From NCBI GenBank assembly GCA_030549335.1, contig CM060188.1:70276696-70340695 (forward strand): a stretch of 64,000 nt of DNA, read 5' to 3'. Every line of letters starts with the position of its first letter. The stretch's first letter is position 1. This stretch comes from Pontederia crassipes (lineage: Eukaryota > Streptophyta > Magnoliopsida > Commelinales > Pontederiaceae). The notes beneath the pieces were generated by a model. The model searched no databases, had not been told where the DNA came from, and saw nothing but the letters and a program-made list of their open reading frames with translations. A program made the translations under genes and the position numbers. Shown here in pieces: positions 36,885 through 49,274 of this stretch.

Positions 36885-37884
36885 CTTTTAATATCCAAAC
36901 TTAGATTATGGTTTGGAAAATCGTGTTATTCATTTTTTTGTGTGTCGAATGAATTTAAATACAAAACTATGATTTTATATGCAAGGATGCATTAATGTAC
37001 TCCATGTTTCATTCAAGTTCAAAAAACAACGTAAATAAAATACTCTAATTCTCATAAGCAAAAAGAGATAATGCCCATGAACTTTTAATGGACGAGCTTT
37101 GGAGAATCGTGCAATCAAATTGTGGGAGAACATGAATTTGAATTTAGAATTTAATTAGATGCAACATGTGCATGAATGCATGTGTATCGTGGTGCATATA
37201 AGTTCAAAGCAATGTGAATCAACATATCACATGCTCAAAACGTGTAGAATAAAAAAGAAAAAATAACAATAAATGCTACATATCATATTCTTATTTCAGT
37301 TAATGACTGATATATTTAATATATGCTGTTCACAAGAATGTGAAGAACACATAGATTGACGTCTATGGTGATTAAATATGTGAAGAGCCCAAGATTGGTG
37401 CCATGACAGTTACCTGAATTTAGACTTCCTTATAGTAGCACTCAACTCGAGCTTCTGTTTTTTTGCATGTCCACAACTTTTTCATCTTTTTTTTATTCCT
37501 CTTTAATTGCTTTGCTCAGAAAGTGTTAACATATTAATCTCTCTCTCTCACACACACACACTTGGACTTATTCCATTATTATTCAAAATATTTTGTTCCC
37601 AATGACAAATTCTTCTCTCAATCTAATTAGTCAAGTTCGACATCGTCACATCCGAGAAAATTGTTTGATATAACAAGCGAAAAAAAGATAATATGAGTTT
37701 TGTTTGATGTTATCTTTGGTGAGCATTCTTGTCTTATATACAACATATATTATCAATTATTTTTTGTTTATGCGTGTAAGTCATCTAGAATTATTCATAG
37801 TTTTCATTCAATTAGTTGCGGCATTACCATTAGACAATACAATCAAAATTTTAATAATTTTAGTGATTTTACATGTAAGGCAAG

Positions 37885-37935
<51 letters not shown>

Positions 37936-38218
37936 CAATATTTATGCTACCGTTAAATTTATGATGGATAGTTAATATATTAATTATACATTTTTTCGAA
38001 TAATTATTCATCATGAATCGAATGTTACTTCTTAGAAGAGATAGAAGATTATTTTTCGATACATTTATATTTTACTAGTCCCCACAAGTTATGTGGTTCA
38101 CATAATGAGAAAAAAAAAGATGCCATGTCCTTTTCAAAAGAAGAAAAAAACGATTATTTTTTAAGCACGCTATCTCCTTAACCAAATGACTTGTGTGGTA
38201 ATAAATTTGAACACCAAC

Positions 38219-38256
<38 letters not shown>

Positions 38257-39100
38257 GTACATACGTTTAAAAAGAACGATTTTATCAAAGATAAGGAAAC
38301 ATTAATAAAAATCATAATTTTGAGAAGAGAAATGGAAAGATAATAACATAAAATTGGTAAGTTATCGCGGGGACATGAACTAATTAGAATTTATAATATA
38401 TCGAGATACGAAATTAATATTTCAAAATTTCTTTCCTTTTCTTTTTTTTTAAAAGGAAGTTTAATATAACAGGTGAGTGATCGATAAGAAAAAAATATAA
38501 ATAAGAAAAAATATATTATACTTTATAACTCGTAAATTGAAATAAAAAGGCGGTCGAATTTATCGTCATCGATGACGAATGACGATGGGATTAGTCAGCA
38601 CCGTCGTGGCCAATTCAACTTGCAATGTAACTAAATGCAATTACTGAGCAATTCAGTAATGTAAAAAAAGGAGGCAAAAAGAATTATGAATTAAGACGAT
38701 AAATTTTTATTTTTTATTTTTACCTTTTTCCTTATGAATGAGAAATAAAGACCAGTATTTTTAAATTTGGAGATCCGACCGGTTACCGCGAACTGACTTT
38801 CGGTCCAATTAAGTAAGATGTAAAAAAATTAGATTAAATCGGATCAATTTAATTTTTTTAATAACAATTTTAAAAGTTGAATATAGATGAAAAAAGTAAG
38901 AAAAAATATGGCAAAGTATATTATAGGAGGGAGGTGGAAGAATAGTAAGGAAAGTATCGAGTGATAAGAATTTATTCTTCAATTTTAAAATGCATTATGC
39001 TTTTTCAATACATCAAATTAACGTTCACCTCAAGCATTCTTCATCTTTTAGCTTAATTATTACTGAACATGCATTTCATGTATTTAGGTATCATGCACAA
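36885..39100. other. AT-rich intergenic DNA with TA microsatellites
   Basis: It contains (TA)n runs at 37886-37932 and 38221-38251. Bases 38280-38490 repeat a segment at 29040-29260: both have GATAAGGAAACATTAAT, CGTGAACTAATTA- or ATGAACTAATTAG-, TTAATATTTCAAAATT and a TTTCCTTTT hairpin. No gene is seen. Confidence 0.5.
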
Positions 39101-39149
39101 TCAACAATTATCAATACATAACATACATATTTTAAAAATTAAGTTTAAA

Positions 39150-39570
39150 ACGTCACATGGGGAGTTCTGCATTGGTCACAACCTTGGCACATTGGTCACA
39201 CACGTGTTGGTGTCTGGTCACGACCGTGAACCCATTGTTCATGTGCGTGGCCGAGCCATTTCATTCGTTGGTCATGGTCCTGAATGAGTTGTCACTGCTA
39301 TAATTTCATGATCGTGAGGGAAAGCGCGTCGATCTATGCAGTCACTCGCAGTCCGTCACGATCATGACAACATGGTTACATGCGTGAGCGAGAAGCAATC
39401 CTTTGGTCTTTTCTTGGCACGGTCGTTTCTAAGCTCCGTCATGATCGTGCTTGGCTCTATCACGATGGTGATAGCATGTCCACGGGCGTGAGCCATAGTC
39501 AATCCTTTGGATTTTTCTTGCCTGTTCGGTTATGATCATTCTTGGGCTTCACACGGTAGTGTCGTCTAGA
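39150..39570. repeat. Array of palindromic TCACGACCGTGA / TCATGATCGTGA motifs
   Basis: About ten variants of a 12-bp near-palindrome of the form TCAYGRYCRTGA occur in 400 bp, at a spacing of about 20-40 bp. A similar array is at 16790-17110. The ORF at 39069-39287 runs through it and has no known domain. Confidence 0.6.
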
Positions 39571-40289
39571 AATCTAATTTTCGGCATCGAAAATCTTAGG
39601 GTTTTGAAGGGAAAAGCTTTGGAATGTCTAAGTCATGTAGAACATTATGGGTATGATTTCTAAGCATGATAACATCATAATAACACGTTGAAAAGATATA
39701 AGTTCCATCATCATGAAGATCTAAGATTTTCCCCAAATACATTCTAAAATATAATCTCTAAAAATCAGTAAACATGTAGATCTTGACAATAACATCTATT
39801 AAATCTAATTATCCTACACATTTGTAATATGTCTCAATCACAATCTATCACGAGAATATGGTGTTATGATTATTCTCTCACTCTATTACATGAAAATAAT
39901 TAAGAAATAAGAGAGGAATTTAAATCTTCTTTACATAAATAAAATTTTGTTCTTCATATTCTCTTTCCATGCCCTCCTTTTATTTGTCCTTCTCGTTCTT
40001 CATTACATCACATTATCGTTGTGTGTGGATAAATAAAGTGGTCTCCGAGAGCACTCTTTCTCACTCACGGCGGTGGCGTGATGCATCAATGATTTGATGA
40101 TTTTGTTTTGTTGATGTGACGTAAGATGCAAACGATTAATTGGACATTAATTATGCGAATATAGAAAAATATAAAAAAATAGATATGATCAAATACAAAA
40201 AATATAAAAATGATTAAAGAAATTTTTTTTTTACGCGCCACGTGAGACAAGAGACTACCGCCTGATTTCCTTAGTCCCTCTAAGTTAGT
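39571..40289. other. Intergenic DNA
   Basis: No gene or clear element can be supported in this stretch. Confidence 0.4.
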
Positions 40290-40825
40290 GTTTGGAAACT
40301 GAACCGGTGCTTCTTTTAAGTTCTGGATGATTGAATGACAACTTGGTTTGATGTGTACGTGGAATGAAGTGAAATATAACGATGAGTAATTAAGAAATAG
40401 ATGTGATTGATAAATTTTTGATGAGTTTTAAATTAAAAATAATTATTATAATTATAAAGTATAATTTTATTATTAACTAAAATAAAATCATGAAATTAAA
40501 AGTTTTTATGGAAAAAAATTTGTTAAAAAATATATTATTTGAATATAAAAATTATTTTTTAAAAATAAATATATTTAATGAAGTATTAAATTTTTAATGA
40601 AATAATAAGTAATAAATAGTATTATATTAATCCTGTGTTAAAATTATTTTATGTTTATTAAATAAATTATTTTAGAGAAAAAAGGTAAAAAAATGGAAAA
40701 AAGGAAAAAATGAAAATAAAAAAAAGAAAGGTCAAATTTAAAAAAAAACAAAAAAGGCATTGGTGGAACTAGCCACCTAGAACTGGTTAATGCGGCCTGG
40801 TTCCCATTGCCAAACGGGACCTCAG
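40290..40825. mobile_element. ~530-bp AT-rich non-autonomous transposon, copy 1
   Basis: It is collinear with 54725-55232. Shared phrases include AATAATTATTATAATTAT, TATAATTTTATTATTAA, GGAAAAAATTTGTTAAAA and AATAAGTAATAAAT. The ends contain TGTTTGG and, on the other strand, CCGTTTGGCAATGGG, suggesting hAT-like or similar terminal repeats. No coding capacity and no certain target duplication were found. Confidence 0.6.
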
Positions 40826-40843
40826 TCTTCAAATAATATATGG

Positions 40844-41875
40844 GTAAAATGATTGGTGCTCAGCATCGTGTGAAGCGAATCGGAACCGTCTAAATCAAAT
40901 CGGACGATTTAGATTATATCAGATAGATGCGTCCAAATCTGATCCGGAGATGATTGTTAGCCGCCGGATCAGATTTGGACGCATGATGATCCCCCTTTCT
41001 CCTCCTCCCCCCTCTTTCTCCATGCATGCCGACTGTCAAACCTCCTCCATCGCCGGCCACCCTCTTCCATTACCATCCGCCCTCCATCGCCGGTTGCTCC
41101 CCCTTCTCTCTCACGCGTGATCGAGTTGCAGTGGCCACCTTCGCCAATCTCGACTCTCGCACTCATGCCTCGCCGTTGCCGTCGCCAACACCGAAGGAGA
41201 GATCAGGGAGAAAGGGAGAAAGATCGTATCGCCTCATGGCCGTCGTGGCCTCGCCGCCACCATCGTCGCCATCACCGGAGGGAAGATCGGAGAGAAAGGG
41301 GGAGAGAGCAGAGGGAGAGATCAGATCACCTTGCAATTGTCGTCACCTCACCGTCGTCATCAACTCGTAGCAGCCATCATCGCCTCGCCGCCACCATCGA
41401 CTCGCAGCAGCCATCATCGTCGTTTCGTCTCGCCGTCGCCATTGCCATCACTAGAGGGGAGATCAGGAAGAAAGGGGGGAGAGAGAGCTGTGGGAGAGAT
41501 TGGATTGACTCATTGCCGTCGTCGCCTCGTCGTCATCGCCATCACCTGAAGGGAGATCGGGGAGAAAGTGGGAGAGAGCAGAGGGACAGATCGGATCTCC
41601 TCGCAGCCATCATCACCGACTCGCAGCCGCTGTCGCCTCGCCATCATCATCTCGCAACCATCGTCATCACCTCGCAGTCGCCGTTGCGACCTCAAATAGA
41701 GAGAGAGAGATTGATACAGAAAGGGTGAGAGAGATAGAGGGAGAGAGGGACACGACTCATGAGACGATGATAAAATCTCGTCAATATCTTGTGCGCAACT
41801 GTATCAGCCATCCGATTTGATCTCAATGGCTATCCATCCGTTTCACACGGTGCTGAGCAAAAGCAATCATTTTAT
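40844..41875. mobile_element. MULE-like non-autonomous element with GC-rich tandem core
   Basis: The ends are inverted repeats. The left reads GTAAAATGATTGGTGCTCAGC, and the right, on the other strand, reads GATAAAATGATTGCTTTTGC followed by TCAGCACCGTGTGAAACG; an AAATCAAATCGG word follows on both sides. The core at 41140-41700 has about four units of 100-125 bp rich in CGCCGTCGCCATCACC and GGGAGAGAGCAGAGGG. Overlapping ORFs on both strands come from these repeats. Target duplication could not be read because the flanks are TA-rich. Confidence 0.6.
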
Positions 41876-43190
41876 CTATATATAATAAATATTTATGTAT
41901 GGAAAAAGCAAAAGTTATTTATTTTATTTTCAATTAATCATAACTACATAATTATTAGGAAGATGAGAAAAAAAATAAAAATAAATATTATTTAATTCAT
42001 TTATCTCTGAATGAGGACATACGAAATTAGAGTATGTCTTCTTAAAATGATAATTTGACGTCATAAAGCGTCCGCTTATTATCATTTCTGAAATCTTGAT
42101 GATAATTGAGACAAAGTTATAAATTCTCATTACCCAAGAAAAATAAACAATATAAAATTATATGTATTTTTGCAATTTTGAATGCTTAGTGAAGTGAACA
42201 AGTTTTCCTTTAAAATGTTAAAGATTATAATTTCTCATTTAAAATGTATTCGTGGACGTTTCTGTTGAGCCATGCTATCTTGAAGTTCCATAAAAAAAAA
42301 TAATTTTGTTAAGTTTAAATACACATTTTGGCGACCTTTCATAAAAATATAGTTTAATCATTCAGTGGATCAAATGTAGATGAAACGAGAAAAAAATATG
42401 TTTCAACTTTAACATATTTGATTATTTGATATAAGATTTATACATAATCACATATAATCACTCATTTTTAAAATTTTCAGTACAAGTCACTTCAACAATT
42501 TTGTTATGTCGATGTCTTCCATATCAATGTACCATCTATCAACCAAGAGAAGCCGGACGAATTCCTAAGTGACTCCTCCTTGTTTAATAAATGAAAAATT
42601 TTTTGTTAGGAATATCATAACAGTAGGTAATATGGAATGACCTAATCAACTAAAAAAATATGTTGGACCGATCTCTAAATAATGTGTTCAGTAGTGTCAT
42701 GCAGATTAAATCGACATCACTTTTCAAATAAAAAAAATATCATCTATCACTTATAAATGCCAAATGGCATTTGACACATGCAATATCATCCGGCTTAAAA
42801 ATAATATAACATTATAATTTTTAATTTTTTAAATAATATATTTGTTATTGAGGCGAAAAATGTTTCCAATTTATTTATTATCATTGTTAGTTCCTGTTCT
42901 TATTCGGAATGGTTTCGAACTTGCTTTCTGTTTTATTCTTCGAATTCCCAATTTGTTGAAAACTTGAGCAAACAAAACCATTTTCGATCGGTCCTGTTCA
43001 TTAAAGATTAGCAAACAAAAACTAATATAATTCGTGAGAAATAAAATTCAAATTGAGAGATAAAGGTGAGAGAATAGTTCTAATTTAGAGTGCTTGACTA
43101 TGATATGCATATGCTGAGACTAATATACAATGATCGATTAAGATAATATAAATAAATGTACAATTAAGAAACAATCTCATCATGGTTATT
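41876..43190. other. AT-rich intergenic DNA
   Basis: I see no gene and no element with clear borders. The integrase half missing from the older Ty3/gypsy element (49273-53486) might be expected near here, but I could not recognise it. Confidence 0.4.
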
Positions 43191-43198
43191 GGATGTAA

Positions 43199-44290
43199 TC
43201 ATGAATTCTTCCGGTGGCAAGCCCAACGTCTCAACGATTGTGCCATTATTCTGTGGTGGAGGTTTTTTAAGAACAACAGCTTCCTCATATTGGAGTTGTG
43301 TTTTAAGTTGATGGTTCTCATGGATGGATGAGTTATTCTTTGGTGTCCATTGCTCTGATGTGGCTGGTCTATTTGAAATCGATGAAATATTTCTCTTCCT
43401 TTAATTTGCCATTGTTGTAGAGTGATTGGACATGTTTTCATTGATGTTGGTGATGTGCTTTCTCTCCGTTGTAATTTTTGAACTTGTGACGATGTGGAAG
43501 CCAATATTGGTAATAAAGTCGATGTTGGAGATGAAGTTTGAATAGTGGGGACCTCCAATGGTGATCTCCTTCTTCGAACTTGTCCCTTCTCCATGATATA
43601 TGCATTGGTCTTCTTAATACGTCATTGCATAGTTGTTGTCCTTACTGAAAATTTTGTTCTTGGATGTCCTCTTCTTTGATATGAATGTTGACTGTGGCAT
43701 GGGCACATGATGATGATTGAGCTCTCGTCGGCGTTCTTTGGATATTAGATTTTAGAGAAGTCAATCGTGCGACTTGACTCTCTAACGCATGTAGCTTTGC
43801 TTCACTAGCATCAAACTTGAGTCCCGTGTCGAAAAGTCGAATCGTATCATCTTCTTCGATTTGCTTATGAATTTGAGTCAATTGCGTTGCCAAATTTTGA
43901 ATATGTTAATCTTGGACTTGCAACTTTCTTTCAATTATTGTAATAAGTTGACACATCATCCCTTCGAGGTCAATTCTGACTCAGCTCAAGGTTTCAACTT
44001 AAGGAGCAATGACACATGTTCCTGTGTCTCCTCATTTTGATGTTGCAAATTTGAAAGTTGTCTCACCAAATTTTTGATTTGATGTGTTTATGCAAAGAAC
44101 TGCTTCATAGAGGATTCAATTTGCTTGTGATGATAACTTCTAGATTCATGAAGAAGTCTCCGTAATCAATTTATTGGGACATCTGTGTTGTTACTTGATG
44201 AAGCGTGGTTATAAACTTTATGTTGCTACTTTATCTTCCTCAATTTGTTGATTGGTAGACATTTTCTTCTTTTCCATTGAGAATGTAGTG
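43199..44290 (-). pseudogene. Degenerate gag-like region of the younger Ty3/gypsy element
   Basis: Two minus-strand ORFs, 43642-43893 (coiled-coil-like, with LHALESQVARL) and 43199-43594, lie directly downstream of the primer binding site and LTR of the element. Position and composition suggest gag or a gag-adjacent spacer. No zinc knuckle, protease or polymerase domain is visible, and stops separate the pieces, so the assignment rests mainly on location. Confidence 0.45.
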
Positions 44291-44423
44291 ATATGGGTGT
44301 GAAAATTAAGTCATGTATAAAAGATGTAAACCCGAAAACTTACACAACTAAAAGAACAAGTGAAAGCAAAAGAAAAACAAAGTCTTAAAGTAGCGTAAAA
44401 TAAGAATAGTAAATAAAGAATAA

Positions 44424-44443
44424 TTCCCCAACAACACGCCAAA
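44424..44443 (-). other. Primer binding site of the younger Ty3/gypsy element
   Basis: The minus strand reads TTTGGCGTGTTGTTGGGGAA, close to the TTTGGCGCCGTTGCCGGGGA type found just inside the LTR of Athila/Tat-lineage elements. It sits 7 bases from the LTR end at 44451. Confidence 0.7.
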
Positions 44444-45685
44444 AATTTGATGCAAAAATTGATAATAATTAAATGCTAGCAAGTGCACTAGTCGTTCAAG
44501 TAATAAAGTGTAATGAATAGGGTGTCGAATCCACTAGGAATTAACACTTAACTAAATAAATTTCAGAGGCTAATAGGTGACAATATGGTTTGAGTAAAAG
44601 AGTTGCAGAAAATAAAATTACAAAAAAGTAAAGACTAAAACTAAAATAATCTACTGACATCTAGGGTGTTAGGATGGATTAAAATGATTAAGAACAAACT
44701 TATTTCACGTTTGTAACAACTGATTTAATCGAAAAATACTCAGGTTTAACTTTTAGATGAATTGAGAACATCTAAAGTATGATATTCTTAATTGGGTAAA
44801 CCAACTATTTTAATCTTAATAAGATGGGAATACTCCACCTGACTCTACTCTCAATCATACTGAAATTAGAATGCAATGGATTGTGATTCCTACACTATCA
44901 AATTGCTCACTCGAGTCAACTTGGCAGACCATGCAATCTAATACTCCGCCCGACTCTATTAGATTACGATATGAATTACTTAAAGAAAATCATGAATCAA
45001 TAAATTGATCACACTGTTTAGTTAATAATCAATTATTAATTCAAATAAAACTAATGAAAGGATTTAAACAAACTAATCATGTTCTTAAAAGTTAAAGAAA
45101 TTATAATCAAGCACTAAGAATGTTCACAAATTATCTTAACAATAAAACTTTTGCAGAAATAAACTAACCAAAAAACTAAATTAAATTATCCAGATTGCAA
45201 AGATTAAAAAGATAGAGCTTTTAAGCATGAAATTATTCATCCCAACATAAAATAAAATCGAAAGTACTCTATGGAATGAAATCGAAAACTGCTACATGAT
45301 CCTTGCCCGAGATCATCGCATAAAAAGTCCTTTCAGTTATTCTTCAAGTGGCTCCCACATTTTTATTTTCAGAGCACAAGTTGTAGACCCTAACGCCTCT
45401 CTCCAGGTGGTAGAAATGCTCTATTTATAGGGGCTTAGGTTTCCATGTGATCGGAGAAGAAATAAAAAACTTTTCTATATAAAATTAGGTAAATTCATAA
45501 AAAACTTTTCTATATAAAATCATCTTGGAATCATATAATATGAGTAGGATTCCTTGTACACTTAAAATTCTTCTAAACATTAGAATCCAGAGTCAATCAT
45601 GACCTGTAACAATGATTTTACGACCTAAATAGTGTCCAAATCGGATTAGAAATAGATTTTCATAGCTCGTGACTTCTGTTTCATA

Positions 45686-48600
45686 ACTCCGCCTATATTT
45701 TATAGCCGGTCCCAAGCCTGGATAAAGGAGGAGGGTTGTGTTAGGCCCCGACAGCCAACATAAAATCATGTCGAATCTTATGAACATGGATCAACGAATA
45801 TATTATGTTAATGCTAGGTCGTTACCCGTAAGTAACGCATTGTACAGCTCGGGTACAATGATAAGAGAGCAAGAGCCGCTGCATCCTCGCCTGAATGCAG
45901 TGTTAAATGAGCAAAGGCTACCGCACTCTAATGGACGGAGGCGGTTAAAGAAGCTAGTTCATGAGACTAAGGTCAGATTAGGTTCTTGGAACATTGGGAC
46001 ATTGAATGGGAAGCGCCTCGAGGTGGCACAAGTAATGGACCAACGTAAGATTAGTATCTTATGCTTGCAAGAAACTAGATGGGTGGGAGAGGAAAGTAAA
46101 GAGATTAGGTTAAATGGTTCCAAACTTTGGTACACAGGTAAGGTAAATGGAAGGAATGATGTTGGTATTATCGCGGATGCAGAATGGAGGAAGAATGTTG
46201 TGGAAGTTAAAAGGATTGAGGATCGAATCATATCTGTGAAAGTAATTGTTGGAAAGGAGACTATGAACATTATTAGTGCATATGCACCCCAAGTAGGAGC
46301 AGAATCACATCTCAAGGAGAAGTTTTGGGCAGATATGGAGGGTTTGATTGAAAGTATACCAATAACCGAAAAAGTTTATATTGGGGAAGACCTTAATGGA
46401 CATGTTGGTAAAGAGACAGGACCACATGCAAGGGTTCATGGTGGTTTTAGTTTTGGGGAGTTGAATGAGGAAGGACAAACTATTATTGATTTTTCTTTAG
46501 CATACGACCTTAAGATTATCAACACTTGTTTTAGGAAGAGAGAGGAACATTTAATCACATACAAAAGTGGAACTCATAGGTCTCAAATCGATTTTTTCTT
46601 GACAAGAAATACTGATAAAAGACGTTGTACTAATTGCAAAGTAATTCCTGGGCATGTGGTGACTACACAACATAGATTGTTAGTTCTTGATATGCAAATA
46701 AAATGTATAAAACCAAAATTCCGAACAGTTTTTGATCGAAAGATCAAGTGGTGGCAGTTAAAAGGGGAGAAGCGAGAGACTTTTAGAAGTAAGTTATTAG
46801 AGGAAAGTGTGTGGGAGTTAGAAGGAGATGCTAGTATCATGTGGAAGAATGTGGCAAAAAATGTTGAAATGGTTGCTAAAGCCATTTTAGGAGAATCAAA
46901 AGGTTTTGGACCACGAGATAAGGAGACTTGGTGGTGGAATGAGGAGGTCCAAGAAAAGGTGCGTAATAAGAAGAATTGTTTTAAGGCGATACACTTGGAC
47001 AATAGTTCTGACAATTGGGAAAAGTATCGTTTGGCGAAAAGGGAGGCTAAGAAGGCAGTTAGTGATGCTCGTGCTAAAGCATATGAGGGGTTTTATAAGG
47101 AGTTAGGGACAAAGGCGGGTGAACAAAGGATTTACAAGATTGCAAGGAATAAAGAGAAGGAGTCAAGAGATTTGGATCAAGTAAGATGCATAAAAAATGA
47201 AGTTGGCAAGGTTTTAGTTACTGAAGGAGATATTAAGAACAGATGGGAAGAGTATTTCTATAAGCTATTTAATGATGGATGTGAAGGTTCTCGTTGTGAT
47301 TTGGAGGACTTGACAGTTAGCGAATATGAGCTTAATAGGTCATTTTATCGTAGAATTAGAGTCTCGGAGGTTAGCGAAGCTCTTAAGAAAATGGAGAATG
47401 GTAAAGCCGTTGGACCGGATGGTATACCGATTGAAGTTTGGAAATGTTTAGGAGTGAAATGTGTGTTGTGGTTATGTAAACTATTTAATGAGATTTTACG
47501 ATCGAAAAAGATGCCTGATGATTGAAGATTAAGTACATTAGTTCCTATTTACAAAAATAAAGGGGATATTCAGAATTGTGCAAATTATAGAGGGATTAAA
47601 CTTATGAGTCACACTATGAAATTATGGGAAAAAGTGATTGAGCATAGATTGAGAACGGAGACTAGTATTTCTGAGAGACAATTTGGGTTCATGCTAGGAA
47701 GATCCACTACAGAGGCGATTTATTTACTAAGGGGGATGATGGAGAAGTATCGAAATAGGAGAAGAGACTTACATATGGCTTTCATTGACTTAGAGAAGGC
47801 GTATGATCGGGTACCAAGGGATGTACTTTGGAAAGCCTTGCAAAAGAAGAGGATGAATGTTGCCTACATTAAGGTAATACAAGATATGTACGATGGGGCA
47901 TTGACTAGGGTTAGGACACCCGGAGGTGAGACAACTGAATTTCCTATAGGAATTGGCCTACATCAAGGATCAGCTTTAAGCCCGTATCTATTTAACTTAG
48001 TTATCGATGCTATAACCGAGAGTATCACAGAGGAGGTACCTAAGTGCATGCTATTTGCGGATGATATAGTACTTTTAGCGGATTCAAGAGAAGAGATTAA
48101 TACAAAATTGGAAATATGGAGAAATACGTTGGAGTCAAAGGGTTTTCGTTTAAGTAGGAATAAAACAAAATATATGCATAGCAATTTCACAAATAAACAA
48201 CTTAGAGACGATTTGAAAGTTAGGTTAGGGGAGGATATAATTCCTCAAGTGACAAAGTTTAAATATTTAGGATCAATTGTAAGACAAGATGGTGAGATTG
48301 ATGACGATGTTAATCATAGAATTCAAGCTGGTTGGTGTAAGTGGAGGAAAGCCACTGGAGTTCTTTGTGATAGAAAAGTACCCAACAAAGTTAAAGGAAA
48401 ATTCTATCGTACTGCTATAAGGCCAGCAGTGTTATATGGTAGTGAATGTTGGGCTATGAAGGGACAACATGAACGTAAAGTGGGGGTAGCCGAAATGAGG
48501 ATGTTGAGATGGATGTGTGGTCATACAAGATTAGATAAGATTAGGAATGACCATATACGTGAACGAGTCGGAGTGGCTCCTATTAGTGAGAAAATGGTAG

Positions 48601-48859
48601 AGAATCGCTTGAGATGGTTTGGTCATGTTCAGAGAAGACCATTAGATGCGCCAGTAAGAAGAGTAGATCAAATAATCTGGAGTCCGATTAAAAGAGGGAG
48701 AGGGAGGCTAAGGCGGACACTTGGCGAACTAATAGAGCAAGATCTATTGGTGAATAATATACCGAAAGGTTTGGTTACTAATAGAGCGGAATGGCGTCGT
48801 ATGATCCACGTAGCCGACCCCACCTAGTGGGATAAGACTTTGTTGTTGTTGTTGTTGTT
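45686..48859 (+). mobile_element. Full-length RTE-type LINE with 17-bp target duplication
   Basis: Perfect 17-bp duplications GTGACTTCTGTTTCATA lie at 45669-45685 and 48860-48876. The 3.17-kb insert has a short leader containing AGCCGGTCCCAAGCCTGGAT, one long ORF for endonuclease and reverse transcriptase, and a 3' end of CCACCTAGTGGGATAAG followed by a (TTG)n tail. A single ORF with an N-terminal endonuclease and a short non-poly(A) repeat tail is typical of the RTE clade. Because it lies inside an LTR, it is younger than that LTR. Confidence 0.93.
45738..48827 (+). pseudogene. RTE LINE polyprotein (AP-endonuclease and reverse transcriptase), one in-frame stop
   Basis: The encoded protein nicks target DNA and copies its own RNA there. 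The first part (45738-47525) carries the endonuclease: N85 in GSWNIGTL, E112 in LQETRW, a GEDLNGHVG motif in place of the usual GDxNGHVG, SQIDFFL and TTQHRLLV. It then enters the RT with NGKAVGPDGIPIEVWK. A TGA at 47523-47525, where relatives usually have tryptophan, interrupts the frame; the same frame continues to 48827 without another stop. The second part has FIDLEKAYDRVP (motif A), GLHQGSALSPYLFN (motif B) and MLFADDIVLLADS (catalytic motif C). A later ATG at 47604 opens 407 residues. The stop makes the element probably non-autonomous, though it may still be read through. Confidence 0.93.
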
Positions 48860-49274
48860 GTGACTTCTGTTTCATAGCCCTTACAATGTCTGATTCGCAT
48901 AATGAAAGACTGGTCACGACCATACCTCGGGCAGCTTTCTAGTGCAGAAAAAATATATTTTAATGACTTGTTAAAGAGGTTTCACGACTCTGTTTCACGG
49001 CTTTGACAAATGCTTCACTGCCCACTCATGACAGCGCAATTTTCACCCTTGACAGCTTCATTGCTGGCTCCGATTTGAGCACAATTTTCTTCGTTGACTT
49101 TGTAAGTCATTTTTCTTGTATTCTAGATAATAAAATACAATATTTGGATAGGTTTTTCATTTTTTTATAAAATTAATATAAATAAGCTCATAAAATAGTG
49201 CATGCTATTATAAAATGATTCAAAATAAGATTAAATGCATGACTAAATATATGTTGTATTTTGCACGAATCAAT

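Larger units (their letters stand above)
44451..49272 (-). mobile_element. LTR of an Athila/Tat-like Ty3/gypsy element, interrupted by a LINE
   Basis: On the minus strand the LTR starts TGATTCGTGCAAAATAC at 49272 and ends TTTTTGCA at 44451. Its downstream end carries the phrases GCAAGTGCACTAG/CTAGTGCACTTGC and a CTAGTGGATTCGACA type stretch seen in this lineage. Without the LINE and one target duplication copy, it is about 1.63 kb. It begins inside the integrase of an older Ty3/gypsy element (after a segment coding KELFKIMG), so it marks an insertion into that element. The opposite LTR is not in the window. Confidence 0.75.

Noticed and set aside
41026..41728. ORFs of 114 and 203 aa rich in R, H and S
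   Set aside because: They are produced by CGCCGTCGCC/GGGAGAGAG tandem units inside a transposon with inverted ends.
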